From Gorsachius magnificus (taxonomy: Eukaryota; Chordata; Aves; Pelecaniformes; Ardeidae), in NCBI GenBank assembly GCA_034008185.1, contig CM067081.1, forward strand, positions 10,973,821 to 11,037,820: a DNA stretch of 64,000 bases, read 5' to 3'. The notes under the pieces were generated by a model. That model saw only the letters and a program-made list of their open reading frames with translations, ran no database searches and was not told where the DNA came from. Of the stretch, positions 22,860 to 35,266 are shown in pieces. The position numbers and the translations under genes were made by a program. Every line of letters begins with the position of its first letter. Position 1 is the stretch's first letter.

Positions 22860-25800
22860 ATGACTGTGGTCTCTAGGTATCTGTGTTACAACAATTCTTG
22901 ATTGATTGAACCTTTGACCAAAGCTCCTTGTTATAAAAAGTTTCACCAGCTCTAGATTAAGGCTGTTTCACACCAAAATTCAAATTCCATACCCAATCTG
23001 TTTTTCTTCATGCTATAAACACACAGATATGTCCTTGTGAGAGAGCCCCTTCCTGATGACCGGAGACGAAAGTTCATTCATTACTTCCACATCCAAAAAA
23101 GAGGGAAGGGATGACAAGGTCAAGGGTGCTTTTATGGGAGATCTTCATAGACAAAATGTCACTGTGGTCAGACAGGAGAGAAAGCAGAGATCAGATGTGG
23201 GAGGTAAGCATGATCCAGCTTTGCTGTGGGGCTGCATATTGACACAATACTGCAGAGCATGTCTCATTTCCCTGCTATCCACAGAAGGAAAATCCTGGTG
23301 TGGCCAGGAAAACACAGATCTGGATCCAGGTAAGTCAACAAGTCTTGACACAGCCAGAGATAAGAGCTGACTGATGCCCTGACCCTATGGGCTTGGACCG
23401 TGTACTGGCAGCATAAAGAGCTGGGGTATTTCTGCACTGATACCTTTAGGACTTTGAACAGACTGTACAAAAAAAATGCACAAGACTTATTTTTTATACT
23501 GTCAGCAAGTGTTGTTGCTACTTCTGGCTTCTGATTCAATAGCAACATGGGCATATTTCTTTAATAGAAGAGGTTGTTTTTTTTTCCCTGAGAACTTCAT
23601 GTTCTGAGTGAGTTTATTCATGAACCGTGGAAACATCATTAACATTCACTCTGAGCAAAAGAACAGCTTTTACTGCATCCACATTCATTGGATGTCTCAC
23701 TCCATCCCATATGTTGCCTATCACATTGAGCACTCATTCCCCTGGACCGTTTGCTCCCAGTAAACAGAGAGCACATTCTGGGAAGTACAACAATGTATCT
23801 TGAGAAAGCAAATGGTTTTTAGCTGCAAGAGAAACACAACACAAATGTTTTGAGTGATGAAATGGAGACAGGACATTTTCAACTAGCTTCAGAGGAGTTC
23901 CTGTAAAACTGATGCCGACCTATTAGGACTTAAAGTAGCATTTAATTAATTGTGTGGGGAAGTGTTTGAGGCATAACTCAGCCTTGTAAATTCTGGGGTT
24001 TGTTTTTTAACCCACACTTATGTGTCTTTCCCTTCTGATTCAAGTCTGAATCTCCCAGCTGAAATACTGAAGGAAAAAAAAAACCCAACACCGTAAGGTT
24101 TGTTAAGCTTTTTTCCCCACACTAGCCTGCACTTCAGAGCTATGCTTGAGGACTGCCACTACATTTATGGTTTTGATACTTCTTGTACAAGACATATTTC
24201 TTTCCATTGAATTAGTACAATAGGAGTCTATTAAATACATACCAAGGGCAATTAGACATTATTGCAACTATCATATTTATTACTAGTTATTACCACCAAT
24301 CCATTTCACTACTTGTCACCTGCTTCTTAGACTGACCCAGCAGTCAAGAAAGAATAGCAAATTTAAGGGAAGATTTCTCCTTCACAGTCGGAGCCATGAG
24401 GATCACTTCCTTCCGTTCTTCCCTCTGTTTCTGAGTCTTACCATATGTATATTTATGACATTCAATCACAACCAACTCTGTGGATTCCCAGGTTTTCCTT
24501 CCTTGTTCTGATGGAGCAAATACATTTTTATCTCATCTTTGCTCTGGGAATTGTGCTAGTTAGCCACCTTTAAAGCATTTCCAGCCTTCTAGCAATCTTA
24601 AATGGACCATATCTGTAGACAGACCCTGGAAGAGAAGAGCAACCTACAAGGTATTGAGATACATCACCGTTTCCCAATTGTTTCTACAATGCTTAATCAT
24701 ATTCCACTTACCCATAGTCACTATGAAAAAAAATACCAAAACCAGACAGATAAAATAAAACGCCCTACAAATAATCCTCAGATAAGTCACGATGGGCCAA
24801 ATCTTTAAAAAAAAAAAAAAACACAAAAACTTTTCTAGTCATTCTGATTGATGAACCAACATAAGTCTTCATAGTTCTTCACATCTTCTACTTCACTTCA
24901 CTGTGATAGCTTTCCAAACCTGGCTTAATCATCGCATGAAGGTCATGGAAACTAAAAGGGACAGCCAAGAAATAAGAATGATGTCTGTAAGGTGCTTGGA
25001 TGAAATAAACTACGAACTTTTTGCATGAGTATCTAAAGTAAGTGTAGTTCTTAAGCATTCTTCTCACAAATTAATAATAAATCTGTATGGGTTATCATTT
25101 TTAATTGGGAAGTGAGGGGGGGGGGTTCCTATCTTTTATTTTGAGGTAAACCAGCTGTGGTAGTGGAAGGGGCCAGATAAAGACATATGAAAGCATGAAT
25201 AGTGCAACCTGATAAGCACCTGCAAAGTCTGTGGACAGTAGCCAAACTGAAGCTGAGGAGTACATCAGTTGATGATTAATTCCAGTAAAAGAAACTGAGC
25301 TACTCATTCCCCATTTTCCACAGTTTTATGTTCTGTTCCTGTGGCCCATGGAAAATCATCTGTGGCTGGAGCGAGCTGCCAGCTTTGTGTTGGCTTTCCA
25401 GCACAGGAGGCAGAGTACCCCACAAAACGTGGCTCCTGGGTTCCAGCAGCTCATGCCCCAAGAGCTGGTTTACCAAAAAGAAATTTCCTGCTGGGTCCCA
25501 ATCATTTGTTTGGCCACAGCATCCCATTTATAATTTCTCTCCTTTCCCCGGGACAGCGCAAGGCTGTACTGTGCAAAGTTTGCGATGATTTTTTTTCTTT
25601 TTTTTTTTTTCTTTTTTTGATAGATAGCTGACAGCCGGTGTTGCTTACTGCCAGTAAATAGTAGCTCTCCCAAAGAGAGAGAGCTGGCTCTCCAGTCAGC
25701 TCTTTCTCAAGCATGAAGATCAGTCACCTTAGCAAAAGTATTTGTCACTGGCACTTTTTTTCAGTTGCAGCTGGAAAAATAGTTATTTCTGGTGTTTCCA

Positions 25801-26640
25801 TGACTCCTGAAGGCTCCAGCAAGCTCCAAGGCCACTTTAGGGTGGGCTAAACTATGTTTTCAGAAGCATTTTTTAGTCACTAAGTTATCAATCTAAAGGA
25901 AGAAACAAAAACATGAGGGAAATAGGAGTAACTGGGTGGAGAGATCATTTGCAGAGTGAGGAAGGGAGCCTGATCTTCCCAGCCTGCGGTCAGTGCCCTG
26001 CTCTGTGCATCACACACTTCGGTACCCAAAAACCCACCAGTGGTTTAAGGGAAGGGCTGTGGGCACCAGGCATGGGGAGGTAACTGTGGGGCTGAAGGAA
26101 GCAGAGAGAAAACACAGGGTCCCTTTGTGTAGGAGCCCGTCTCCCCACAGCAGTGCAAAAGAAACTGGTGGGAAGGGGGATTGGGAAGAGGATTTTGGTG
26201 CATGTGTAAGGTGAGCAGCTGATATCCCCCAGGCAAGTGCCCACAGGAGATGGATGGTTGGGTTGTCCTTGAGATTTGCTGCCTACCTGCCAGTCCCTTG
26301 AGCTCCCTGATAGATTTGGTTTTGAGTTATTGCTGCCAGCCCTTTGGATGAGGTTTCTGTCTGGTTTATAACTCTATTTAGTCCCAGCTTACTTGATATG
26401 TCTTTTATAGCTATAATGATAAAATAAAACATTATAAATTTACCCAACAGATGACAAATCCACTTCTCAGACATTCCTCCCGATGCAAAGAAACTGCTTT
26501 TAATTGTAACTATTGGCGCAGAAGGCCTTCCTACACTGCAGATGATCCGCCTTTATACACAGAAACATTTGGGTTGTTTACTTTTACAGAGGAAAAATAT
26601 GAAGCTGATAGAAACGGTGGAACTGAAACATTCACAAAAT
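22860..26640. other. Non-coding interval, no gene recognised
   Basis: AT-rich unique DNA with low-complexity runs: A-run near 24805-24820, G-run at 25116-25125, and a T-rich tract with C interruptions at 25589-25618. Open frames around 25300-25700 and 26000-26250 overlap on both strands and show no family resemblance. I see no transposon here. Confidence 0.55.
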
Positions 26641-26641
26641 C

Positions 26642-26762
26642 ATGGTGGTTACAGGCATAGCTTTGCCACTGCTCCAGCAGAGCGTGTGCCAGCAGCAGCC
26701 GCCGCAACGGGACCTCAGCGGCATCCCTACCCCGCGACCAGAACATCCAGCTCCTAACAGAG
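26642..26762 (+). other. Candidate first coding exon (CpG-rich patch with splice donor)
   Basis: An ATG in good initiation context (A at -3, G at +4) opens a 40-codon frame that includes SVCQQQPPQRDLSGIPTPR and ends at a strong donor-like site, AG followed by GTGAGC at 26763. Seven CpGs lie within about 54 bases (26683-26736) in otherwise CpG-poor DNA. This combination fits a small CpG-associated first exon. The encoded residues are proline- and glutamine-rich and resemble no family I can name. There is no partner exon that I can identify, and a chance arrangement is quite possible. Confidence 0.25.
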
Positions 26763-29700
26763 GTGAGCTGCAGCCATTTTATCCCCCCTGTCCCTTAACA
26801 ACTCCCTCCCTGGTCATAGCAGCAATATTAATATTTTATACCCCAGTATTTGTGTTGTCTCAGACTGACAACCCAAAAAGGTCATCATCTTCAAATCACA
26901 TCCCTGGAAATCAGACTAGAGAGCTCCAATGAAACTTTTTTTTTTTTTTTTAATGTTTATACCTTAAAGCTGACTGTTGAGAAATTTTCCCACAAATTCC
27001 CCCCTCTTTCTTCACAGCAAGCTTAGCAACATGAAACCCATGCGCTTTTCAAACCTCCAAGCTCCTGCCAGCTCCACTTTTCCTTTCCAGTGGGGTAGGA
27101 AACCTGGCAGCTATGCCTTCGGCTGCACAGCCCAGGAGCAGGGACACTGTGTCCATCAGCCTGGACAGGCACCAGAGACAGGCTCAGACATTTCGTGGAG
27201 CTGCACAAGGCAGATAGCTAGAGCCAGAGTGCCCACGGCCACTCACATTTGTCATGTCATAAACTAACAGGAAACCATCAGAACGGAGACGTGAAGAGTG
27301 AGAGATAAGCTGACATCTTCCAGTATCAAGACCAGGAAAACAAGACTGTGCACAAACAACTAGCTAGAGTTAACAGCTTTATATCGCGTTCTGCTTTAAA
27401 CAAACATGTTCACATAAAAACTCCCACCTACACAAGCCTCAAGACCTTTTCTGAAACGCGGTCCTTGAAAAGCATTATTGTTTCTCCTAACAGGCCAGCC
27501 AACTTACCAGTGATTTCTAAGGAGGAATTTTGAATTCTCTGTGTATTAAATGTTTGTTTTTCTCACTCTTGCTTGCTGTCAGTAGATTGTGTATTTCTTT
27601 CATGTGCAGACCATCTTATGTCTTATATTGCATTATTGTGGAGCTACTTACATACTGATGTTTGCAATTTCAAGTAAAGTTCTGTTTAACCTTTCCTCTG
27701 ACAGTCTGGCTTTCTCCATGGCGAGACCTATGAATTTTTTTTTTTCCAGCTCATATCTGCCGTCAGCTGTGACATTATATATTTGAATTGTGACAGAGCC
27801 AGGAGACCTTGTCTACCCGGTGCAAGGCCAGCAGTGCCCACGCTCCTTGCCATGGTGCACCCCTTAGCCTGATTTCCTACCATGATGAATGATCTGATCA
27901 CGCACACGTAGACTGAGCAGCATATGCACAGGAACTCATTTTCCTCCCCAAAAGCTTTGGATAATCATGCATCAAATTGCAGACCTGTCCATTTTTGGGA
28001 GGCCTTCACAATTAAGTCAGCAGCAGGCCACAGGCCAGATGAACCTCTTGGTGGGTCAGAGACCAACCACAGGTTATAGACTAGGCATTTAATGCATGTA
28101 AAGGTTACATGGTACTTACTTGTATGATCGAGTGCAAGCCCGAGCTACACAATGACAAAAGGATGTAGATGTAAGACTTAGAAGCTTATAATAAACCAAG
28201 ATCATTCAGGAAAGTCAATATACCAGCCCACTATAATCTCACAGCCAGTTCCCAGAGAGTACAGATCTCCACCCTTCATTGCTAACACTGCAGAGGAGGG
28301 GTGGTTATAGCCTGCTTTCCTACCAGATGACATTGTGGAACATCAACAGGCAGGCTAAGTTTCCGTACTCCGTCCCAAGGAAATACACCCTTGTCCTGCT
28401 GGTTAATAAAGTGTAACCGCCTACAGAAAGCTGCAGCAGCCAGAGCAAAGACTGATCACGCTGCTTACAGCATAGATCTCTAAGCCACAGACAGAAATAA
28501 TGTGTGACATGAGCACAACATATTGCCCCTGACATCCAGCATCATGGTCAAAATCCAGTGATGTCTATCCGTGTATTTTTGAAGCTTCAGGTCCTTTATC
28601 TTTCTCCAGTTGCTTTCAGGAAATGGCAGAATCTCCAGAACTGATTGTTTTGGGGTTGAAGGCAATAGAGCAGAATTGCCAAGATATCCACAGATTAATT
28701 TAGCTCTGCTCCAGCCTCCTTCTCAGCCTGACGTATAACCAGTCATTGTATATAAAGAACTATATTGAACTATAAACTCAGATGAAGGATTCTGAAATGC
28801 TAAGTCATATAATTCTACTTATATTTAATTTCAGTAACTGTGATGAATTGTTTAACTATATAGTAACTGCTATTCTAAACTGAATGGGCAGCAATCATCG
28901 AAAGAACAGTTCAGAGGCTGAAACTCAAATAGCTGTTTCTTTTTAACACAAAAGATGTCTTGTACTGAAAACATTGTCTTAGTGAAAAACTTCTCTATTA
29001 TCCATTAGCTTCTCTATGAATATGAAGGGAAGTTTATTTCCCTATGCCTTTTCCTCTCTCCCTGTTTTTAAAGAGACTTGGAGTAGGAATACTTAATACT
29101 GGAAAATTACTGCATTCTGAGGCTATATTCTGTCATTTTATTGACACTAAATAGTATTCTGTTCTCTGAGCATTCTTACTGAAACCATTGGGATCACTCC
29201 TGAAGTGAAGAGATAGTCGTGAAAGAAGGATATCAAATCAAACTTTGCCTCGTTAAAATGGAAAGAAAACATGAATATCATTTTTATGGCTTCCTGTTGT
29301 TTGAGTTTTATTATTATATTCTTAATATAACATTTACAGAAGGTGCTTAGGTTTTAAGACATCTGTGGAGACCATCAAAATGACAAATGCTAACAAAAGG
29401 TATAAAAAGGGAGTTATTAAAATATATGAATATTGAAATCCATATCGATTAACAGGCTAATCAGAGCAGAGAATACATGGATCATTACATATTTCAATTC
29501 AAACTCCAAGGTTGAGATGCTTAATTTTTTTTTAATAGGTTCAAAGCAATAACATATCTTTAATCAAAGAAGCTCAATATTGCACATTATAGTGTAATAA
29601 CATTTGGCTTTAAAAACTCACTTCCAAATAAATTAACAGAATGCAGACATATTAAAACAAGTTTAGAGAGACATCGTTTAAAGACTCTTGTTATTTCTTA

Positions 29701-29836
29701 GTTCTGCAACCAAAGGCCTTTGGAAATGAACAGATATGCTTCACAAAGAGATACATCCTATCATTCACTGTAATAAAATTGGGATACTGATGTAGAATAT
29801 TGGACATTTGTCTTCCTCTCTAAAGCAATGACAGTT

Positions 29837-29882
29837 AGCATTTTACATATAAGATCAGATAGCATTTTACATAAGATCAGAT
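29837..29882. repeat. Two-copy tandem duplication, 24 and 22 bp
   Basis: The unit beginning AGCATTTTACAT and ending AAGATCAGAT is repeated directly, the second copy lacking two bases (TA) in the middle. The near identity suggests a recent local duplication, for example replication slippage. Confidence 0.88.
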
Positions 29883-30792
29883 AAATTCTTGCAGTCTTGG
29901 AAAACAGTGATCATTATCTCTTTATGAACAGCCTGTATTAATATTATGGAAAAATCTGATAATCACAGTTGCTACATAATTACTCTTGGTCATAGAGACA
30001 ATGGAAAAAACTTCCAAAAGTATCTACAAGATGTAGGACTGTAAGTCCTTGTGTCTTAACATCAAGTTTTGCCCAGATGATAAGTGGTCTTGTTGCCTTT
30101 TGGAATGCAGGATCAGAATCCTAAATTCATAAAGTCTAAATCTGCCCTTAGCCATATCAGTTAGCTACAGCAGAGTCTTCTGCTGTGTCTCAAAACATGT
30201 CTTTTCAAGTAAAAGGAACCTTTCATCTTCATGGAGAATGATCTGAACCTTTGAGGTCACTTTGTGGAAGAGCCACCCAAACAAGCTTTCTTACTATTAC
30301 CATAACCTCCATGTGCACCTCTGCAGCAACCTACCAGGCAGATATCTGCTGCCCAGTTATCAGAACACCTGGAGAAACCCTCTGTTTTTTCACAGACCCA
30401 AGCCCCACCTGATGTTCCTCTTTTCCAAAACACCATTACCAGGGCTTGAGAAAATCAGGATAACACAGAATCCCAGCACACAGACAGTCACTTCATCAAA
30501 ACACAAGGGAAAAAAACAAACAAAAAAGGCATTTAGGTAACAAAGTTTTCCAGAACGTACTGGGCAAACCTAATGTTCTTGTATCTGTCCAAGCCAAGAG
30601 CCAAGGCAGAAAGCTAAGTGGCTTCATTACCCTCCACCAAACTTCTTGCAGAGCAGAACTGAACTCTTCAGACAGCTAAAATGGGAATTTAATCAAGTGC
30701 AATATATAAGCATCATTTACAGTAACACCCTGGCTCCTGACTATCTTTCTTAACACTAGCTCCAGAAGATTTGTCTTTCATAAGAAGGCTGT

Positions 30793-30813
30793 GAAACAAA
30801 ACAAAACAAAACA
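30793..30813. repeat. (AAACA)n pentanucleotide repeat
   Basis: About four copies of an AAAAC-type pentamer precede a further A-rich stretch. It is a simple sequence repeat without other context. Confidence 0.85.
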
Positions 30814-31578
30814 TAAAAAGAATTGTCCTTTCATTTCTAACAAAATGTGAAAAACTAAAAATTTTTTTTCAGTCAAACTCCACAACCTTCTTCATTTTTA
30901 ATAAAGCTGACACTAAAACTCCCCATGCTTTCTGAGGAAAAACAAAAAGAATAATTACAATTTACAAAAAAAGCCCTCAATACCATCTAAATTTAGAGCA
31001 TCACACTGTTATCTCAATCACATACTTTATTTCTCACCTGTTAAATTACACTTACTGGGAACACAGCCAAGGAACAACTGCTGGCATTGTCACTCTGTAA
31101 GAAACAACATTACAGTTATTACTTAGAAAACATGGGTGGGTTGTGTTGGGTTTTTTTAAACTTGGAATGGAAGATATCTTAGAAGCTATTAAAGAGAAGA
31201 CAAATTAACTGGGAACTTAATCCACTGCTTTGTTTTTTGGAAATGACTAAATCTAATAACGGTGAAGAATTGTTATGGATGTTCAATACCTTGCTCAAGA
31301 AAATATCTATCAAATAGACCCCCCCCAACCATAAGTGAGTGTTATGAACACATCTCAGGGAGTTGTGTCAGGCAAGAAGGAAATGCTAAACATTTTCTGA
31401 TACAGAATTCATTCGCTGAACATGGTGCAAACAACTAAGTTAATTAAAAACTTTCTAAACATTACATGTCTGGAAGTAGAACAAAACAGGCCTGATTTTG
31501 CTTGTGATTCAGCCTCTTTCTGTTCCTGTTATGTCACAGAAGATGACAAGGGAGATGAAATGGCTCCCCTGCTCTGCC

Positions 31579-31650
31579 CGGGCTAAAGGAGCCGCCGGGG
31601 AAGGGAGCAGAGGGCGGCGCTCCACCGTGCACCGCAGCCGCTCCGCAACG
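31579..31650. promoter_or_regulatory. Small CpG-dense patch, possible promoter or CpG mini-island
   Basis: Ten CpG dinucleotides fall within 72 bases of GC-rich sequence, bounded on both sides by CpG-poor AT-rich DNA. In vertebrate genomes such local CpG retention usually means lack of germline methylation, as at promoters, or a recent GC-rich insertion. About 20 bases downstream, an ATG in fair context (A at -3) at 31671 starts a 34-codon frame ending at 31775. It may be the 5' end of an unannotated transcript, but no TATA box or initiator can be pointed to with confidence. It is far shorter than a standard CpG island. Confidence 0.35.
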
Positions 31651-31679
31651 CCACAGCTGATCTCACCAGGATGAAGCAA

Positions 31680-33000
31680 GCAGCAAATATTGTCACAAAA
31701 TGTTCACTGTTTCTGAGCTCCAGCTTTGGCACAGTTCACAGTGGAATAGTTTGTATATTCATTTATTTATTCTAATGCCTGTTATTCTTAAACATTTCCT
31801 AGAAAATTTTTGTGATAAACTGTCACAAATGGAAAGGGTTGAAAACAAATTTAATTATTTTCCTCTTCTGATAAGAATCGTCTTTTTAGTATCCTCTAGT
31901 AAATGGTTCATACTGAATTTTCAGTGTATAGTATGCTTGGGTTATGCTTGGGTTATCTATTTCCAGGAGGACTCAAGGCTGATTAGATTTTCAGCTCTCG
32001 ACATACATTGAGTGCCTCACTTGTAGGGCCTGGAGACCTGAAATCCAAGGATGCTGTCAATTAAGACAGGCTCTTGCACTGCATTGAACTTTTTGTGTTG
32101 AATGCACATGTGCATTATCACTGCACATGCAATGCTAATATATATGCAAATCCTGAATCTCTAAACCTTCAGTTTGAGAACCCAGCTAATCTCGCCAGTA
32201 AAAACATATTAACACATCATATAGTATTTTTTCTAAGAAAAAGTTAGTGCAGAACCTGGTATAATAGTGCTGAGTATGAAATTAAAGAAAACAGAATAAA
32301 ATTTTCAAGACGATTATTTTAAATACATCTAACCCCCTTGTTTATTATGATGTAATATTAACATCCAGCTGTTGGGATTATATTGGGGCTGTCTTTCAGA
32401 TTTCCCAAGCTGCTTACATAAGCCTTTCAGTTGTGCAAAGATAGAAAAGTCTGTAATTTTTGGAATGTCTGGTGCATTTCTTATCGCTGTAAATAGAGCG
32501 GCTTTTGCATATAGTCCCCCTGAGAATGACGTTGTTTCATTTTTAAATACAGTCCTCAATAACCACTTGCAAATGGCTCTGCTTCAAGGCAGTTAGACAC
32601 TCAGATGCTCTGTAAAGATTGTTTGTCAAAGATAAGTACTCCAGAAGGTTGTAAACAAGCTTCAGATATAACATAAATGCATTGCTCTTACAAATACCTT
32701 GTCTTTGGTGAATTCTTGGCTCCATTAAAGTCGCTGGGAATTCTGCCATTGACCTGTCTGGGGCCAGTATTTCATCTATCTGTTTTGTTTTATCGCAGGA
32801 CCATTGGGAACTTCAGCACATCCCCAGGTGAAAAAAAGATCTAATGCTTAAGACACAGATCCCCACTTCAAAAGCCTCATGTAAGCAACAGTGCTGCATC
32901 CTCAGTATCATGCTGGAATGGCTATGAAGGCTCAGCATCAGCTCCCAGATAAAAAAGTCCCCTTCCTGCAGCATTCACAGGTAGGGACTAAGCTCCCTCC
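31680..33000. other. Non-coding interval with palindromic and octamer motifs
   Basis: No exon or transposon is recognised. An 11-bp unit (TATGCTTGGGT) is repeated twice at 31932-31953. A perfect 16-bp palindrome, AATGCACATGTGCATT, occupies 32101-32116, and a POU octamer ATGCAAAT lies at 32144-32151. These could be transcription-factor sites. The rest is ordinary AT-rich sequence. Confidence 0.5.
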
Positions 33001-33002
33001 AG

Positions 33003-33405
33003 TTTCACGGCATCACAGGATGGTGGAGCTGGGAAGGCACCTTTGGAGATCATCTAGTCCATCCCCCTGCTCAAAGCACAGTCAGTGAAAGCAGGCTGCT
33101 CAGGGCTGTGTCCAGCTGGTTTTTTTTAATATCTCAAATGGTAGAGATAACCTCTCTGGGCAACCTGTGCCAGGGTTTGATCACCCTCACAGGGAAAAAG
33201 GCTTTTTCCTTATGTTTAAACAGAATTTCCCGTATTTCAGTTGCTACCCATTGCCTCTTGTCTTCTTGCTGTGCACTACTGAGAAAAGTCCCGCTCTGCC
33301 ACTTAATCTCTTCCATCAGATACTTACAGACATTGATAAAATTCCCCGGCAACTTCTCTTCTCCAGGCTGAACAGTCCCAGCTCTCTCAGCCTCTCCCTG
33401 TGTGG
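33003..33405 (-). mobile_element. CR1 LINE 3' end, about 400 bp, antisense
   Basis: The plus strand opens with degenerate terminal repeats (CATCACAGGATGG) and the reverse complement of a CR1 3' untranslated region (GGAGATCATCTAGTCC). It continues into the antisense C-terminal ORF. On the minus strand the frame reads NVCKYLMEEIK in place of NVYKYLKGG, then RQWVATEIREILFKHKEKAFFPVRVIKPWHRLPREVIST, clearly the CR1 RNGxxLxxRxxxFxxRVxxxWxRLPREVV region. It ends at ctgaacagtcccagctctctcag, i.e. the LFSLEKR block. Stops and indels show it is old and dead. Confidence 0.9.
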
Positions 33406-33409
33406 TTCT

Positions 33410-35260
33410 GATTCAGAAAAGCAGTTAAGCACGTGCATATCAGAGCTTTGCATTGGAAGGTCATCACATTTCATGGGGGCATGCAGAGGTGTTGAAATTC
33501 CACCCAGATCCAGAAAAAAAGTTCCAATACTTCAAAATTGTCTGCGAAAGAGAAATCTATGGAGTCCCTATCTAATCTCTGCAGCTACTCAGCAGAAAAG
33601 CAAGGAAGGCCTAAAACCTCCAGCCTCACAGCCTGTGGAGCTATGGGGTCCATGACTCCGTAGCAACGCATCTGGAGGGCTGCCCTTCGCTCAGGACTTG
33701 GGACACCCCTTGTCTGCAGCCCTGTAACAGTCCAACTTCCATTTCATACATTTGAGACAATACAGTTCTATTGCATGGCTTCTTTATTTCAAATACAATA
33801 ATTTACTTGAAAGTCACAAAAGCAATAAATTTCCCCAAAGACAGTTATTTAAATTAAAGCATTTCCTGCAGAACAGAACTTTAAATTAGAAAATAAAACC
33901 GCAGACAAGCATGAAGTTGACATTTCAGTTTAATTAGGAAGACTACTGTACAAATACTTGTTGTTAATATCAAAACAAGTCAGACTCCAAACTGCTGGTA
34001 ATAATTAAATTAAAATTAGGTGCACAGATGAGGCACTGAGTTAAAACTTGGACTGCTCTTCACTAACTCTGATAGGCAAAATTCATCCCATTACAGAAGA
34101 TCAATAAATGGTTCATGTATCGCCATGAACTACCTGAGGCCTTGCTTCAAATAGTGGGCAGGATCCTCGTATTAAAATTCAGGAATGTGAGCTTTTGAAT
34201 CAGTGTTACTAAGATCTTAAAACCCTGTACCGGTGCTTTACATTTCTACATGGGAAAATTATATTCTCACTCTCATAAATTATTCTGTGACCTATATATG
34301 ACAAGCTCTAAAAAAAAAAAAAAAAATCAGCTACCCTAAATGGGAAGTAAGAAGTCAATAGGTCCTGTGCTGAACTCCTGGAGAGGGATGGATTTCCTTC
34401 ACTTAGAACAATTTAATTTATGCTTACTTCAGGCAGGAACTCCTCGTATCATATTAACAAACTGAAAATGAACTGTATGGATGTGTCCAGCAAAATGATA
34501 CTATAACACGTCAAAAGGAGTTGGGTTTCATGGAACAGAATTCAGTTAAAAAGCAAATTGCACCAGCAAATAGCACAGCTGTGTTCATCCAGCTCATCCT
34601 TTGGTGGTTCCTGGATCAAGATATTTAGGGGATCAGGGTGTAAGTGAAGAGCCCAGGAGAGCACAGGTGTCAGACATACACTCAGAATTCAAGACCTCTT
34701 TCCAGCCAGCCCATTTACAAATTTAACCTTTAGCCATGTAACCTATACTCCTTATACAGCCCCTGCAGGCACCTATAAATGCTGGCTATAAATTCACCCG
34801 CTTCCCTTGAACACCAGCCTTAAAATGGTACCTTGTGCTTGAGTTTCCCTGTGGCAAGGAGAGCATCTGGGGCTGGCAGGACAGCAAGTCTAATCTCACC
34901 CATCATTACCCTGGCCACAGAGCTGCCTCACTACACAGAGGAAAACACTGTGTGCCTGGCTAATAACTGACCAAAAACACACATTGAGGACACCAGGGAG
35001 TAGGTAATGACTCCTTTCCCAAAATTTGCCCAGATCCGTGTTGATGGTGCTTTGTTTCTGATTTGCAATCCACGGCTGAGCTCTGGATAAGACTCCAAAC
35101 CAAACAGCAGCAGCACCAGAGACAGCTGTATGAAAGGGGAGTTCTCCAAGAGCATTTGTTGGGTTTGTCCATAGATTTAAAAAAAACTATTTCAACTTAA
35201 ACACAGTGCACAGATGTTCTCTGGACTAGAGTACAGATCCATTTTATAAAAATGCCCTTT
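33410..35260. other. Non-coding interval, no gene recognised
   Basis: AT-rich unique sequence. An A-run lies at about 34311-34326. The stretch 33780-34090 is very AT-rich with many TTAAAT/AATTA motifs. No exon or transposon was seen. Confidence 0.55.
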
Positions 35261-35266
35261 CACTGT

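Larger units (their letters stand above)
26770..31560. other. Long non-coding interval, no gene recognised
   Basis: Mostly AT-rich unique sequence with a T-run at about 26938-26951. A strongly AT-rich block at 28740-29900 has very few CpGs. A small tandem duplication lies at 29837-29882 and an AAACA pentanucleotide run at 30793-30813. No exon or transposon was recognised on either strand. Confidence 0.55.

Noticed and set aside
22689..22946. Tyrosine/histidine-rich minus-strand open frame
   Set aside because: It is a direct translation of the ATA/TAATGG microsatellite.
25640..25710. AGCTCTC/GAGAGCT short inverted repeats
   Set aside because: Seven-base arms within a purine/pyrimidine-biased stretch are expected by chance.
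33167..33655. 162-codon plus-strand open frame
   Set aside because: Its first half is the antisense of the CR1 copy at 33003-33405; the rest has no family resemblance.
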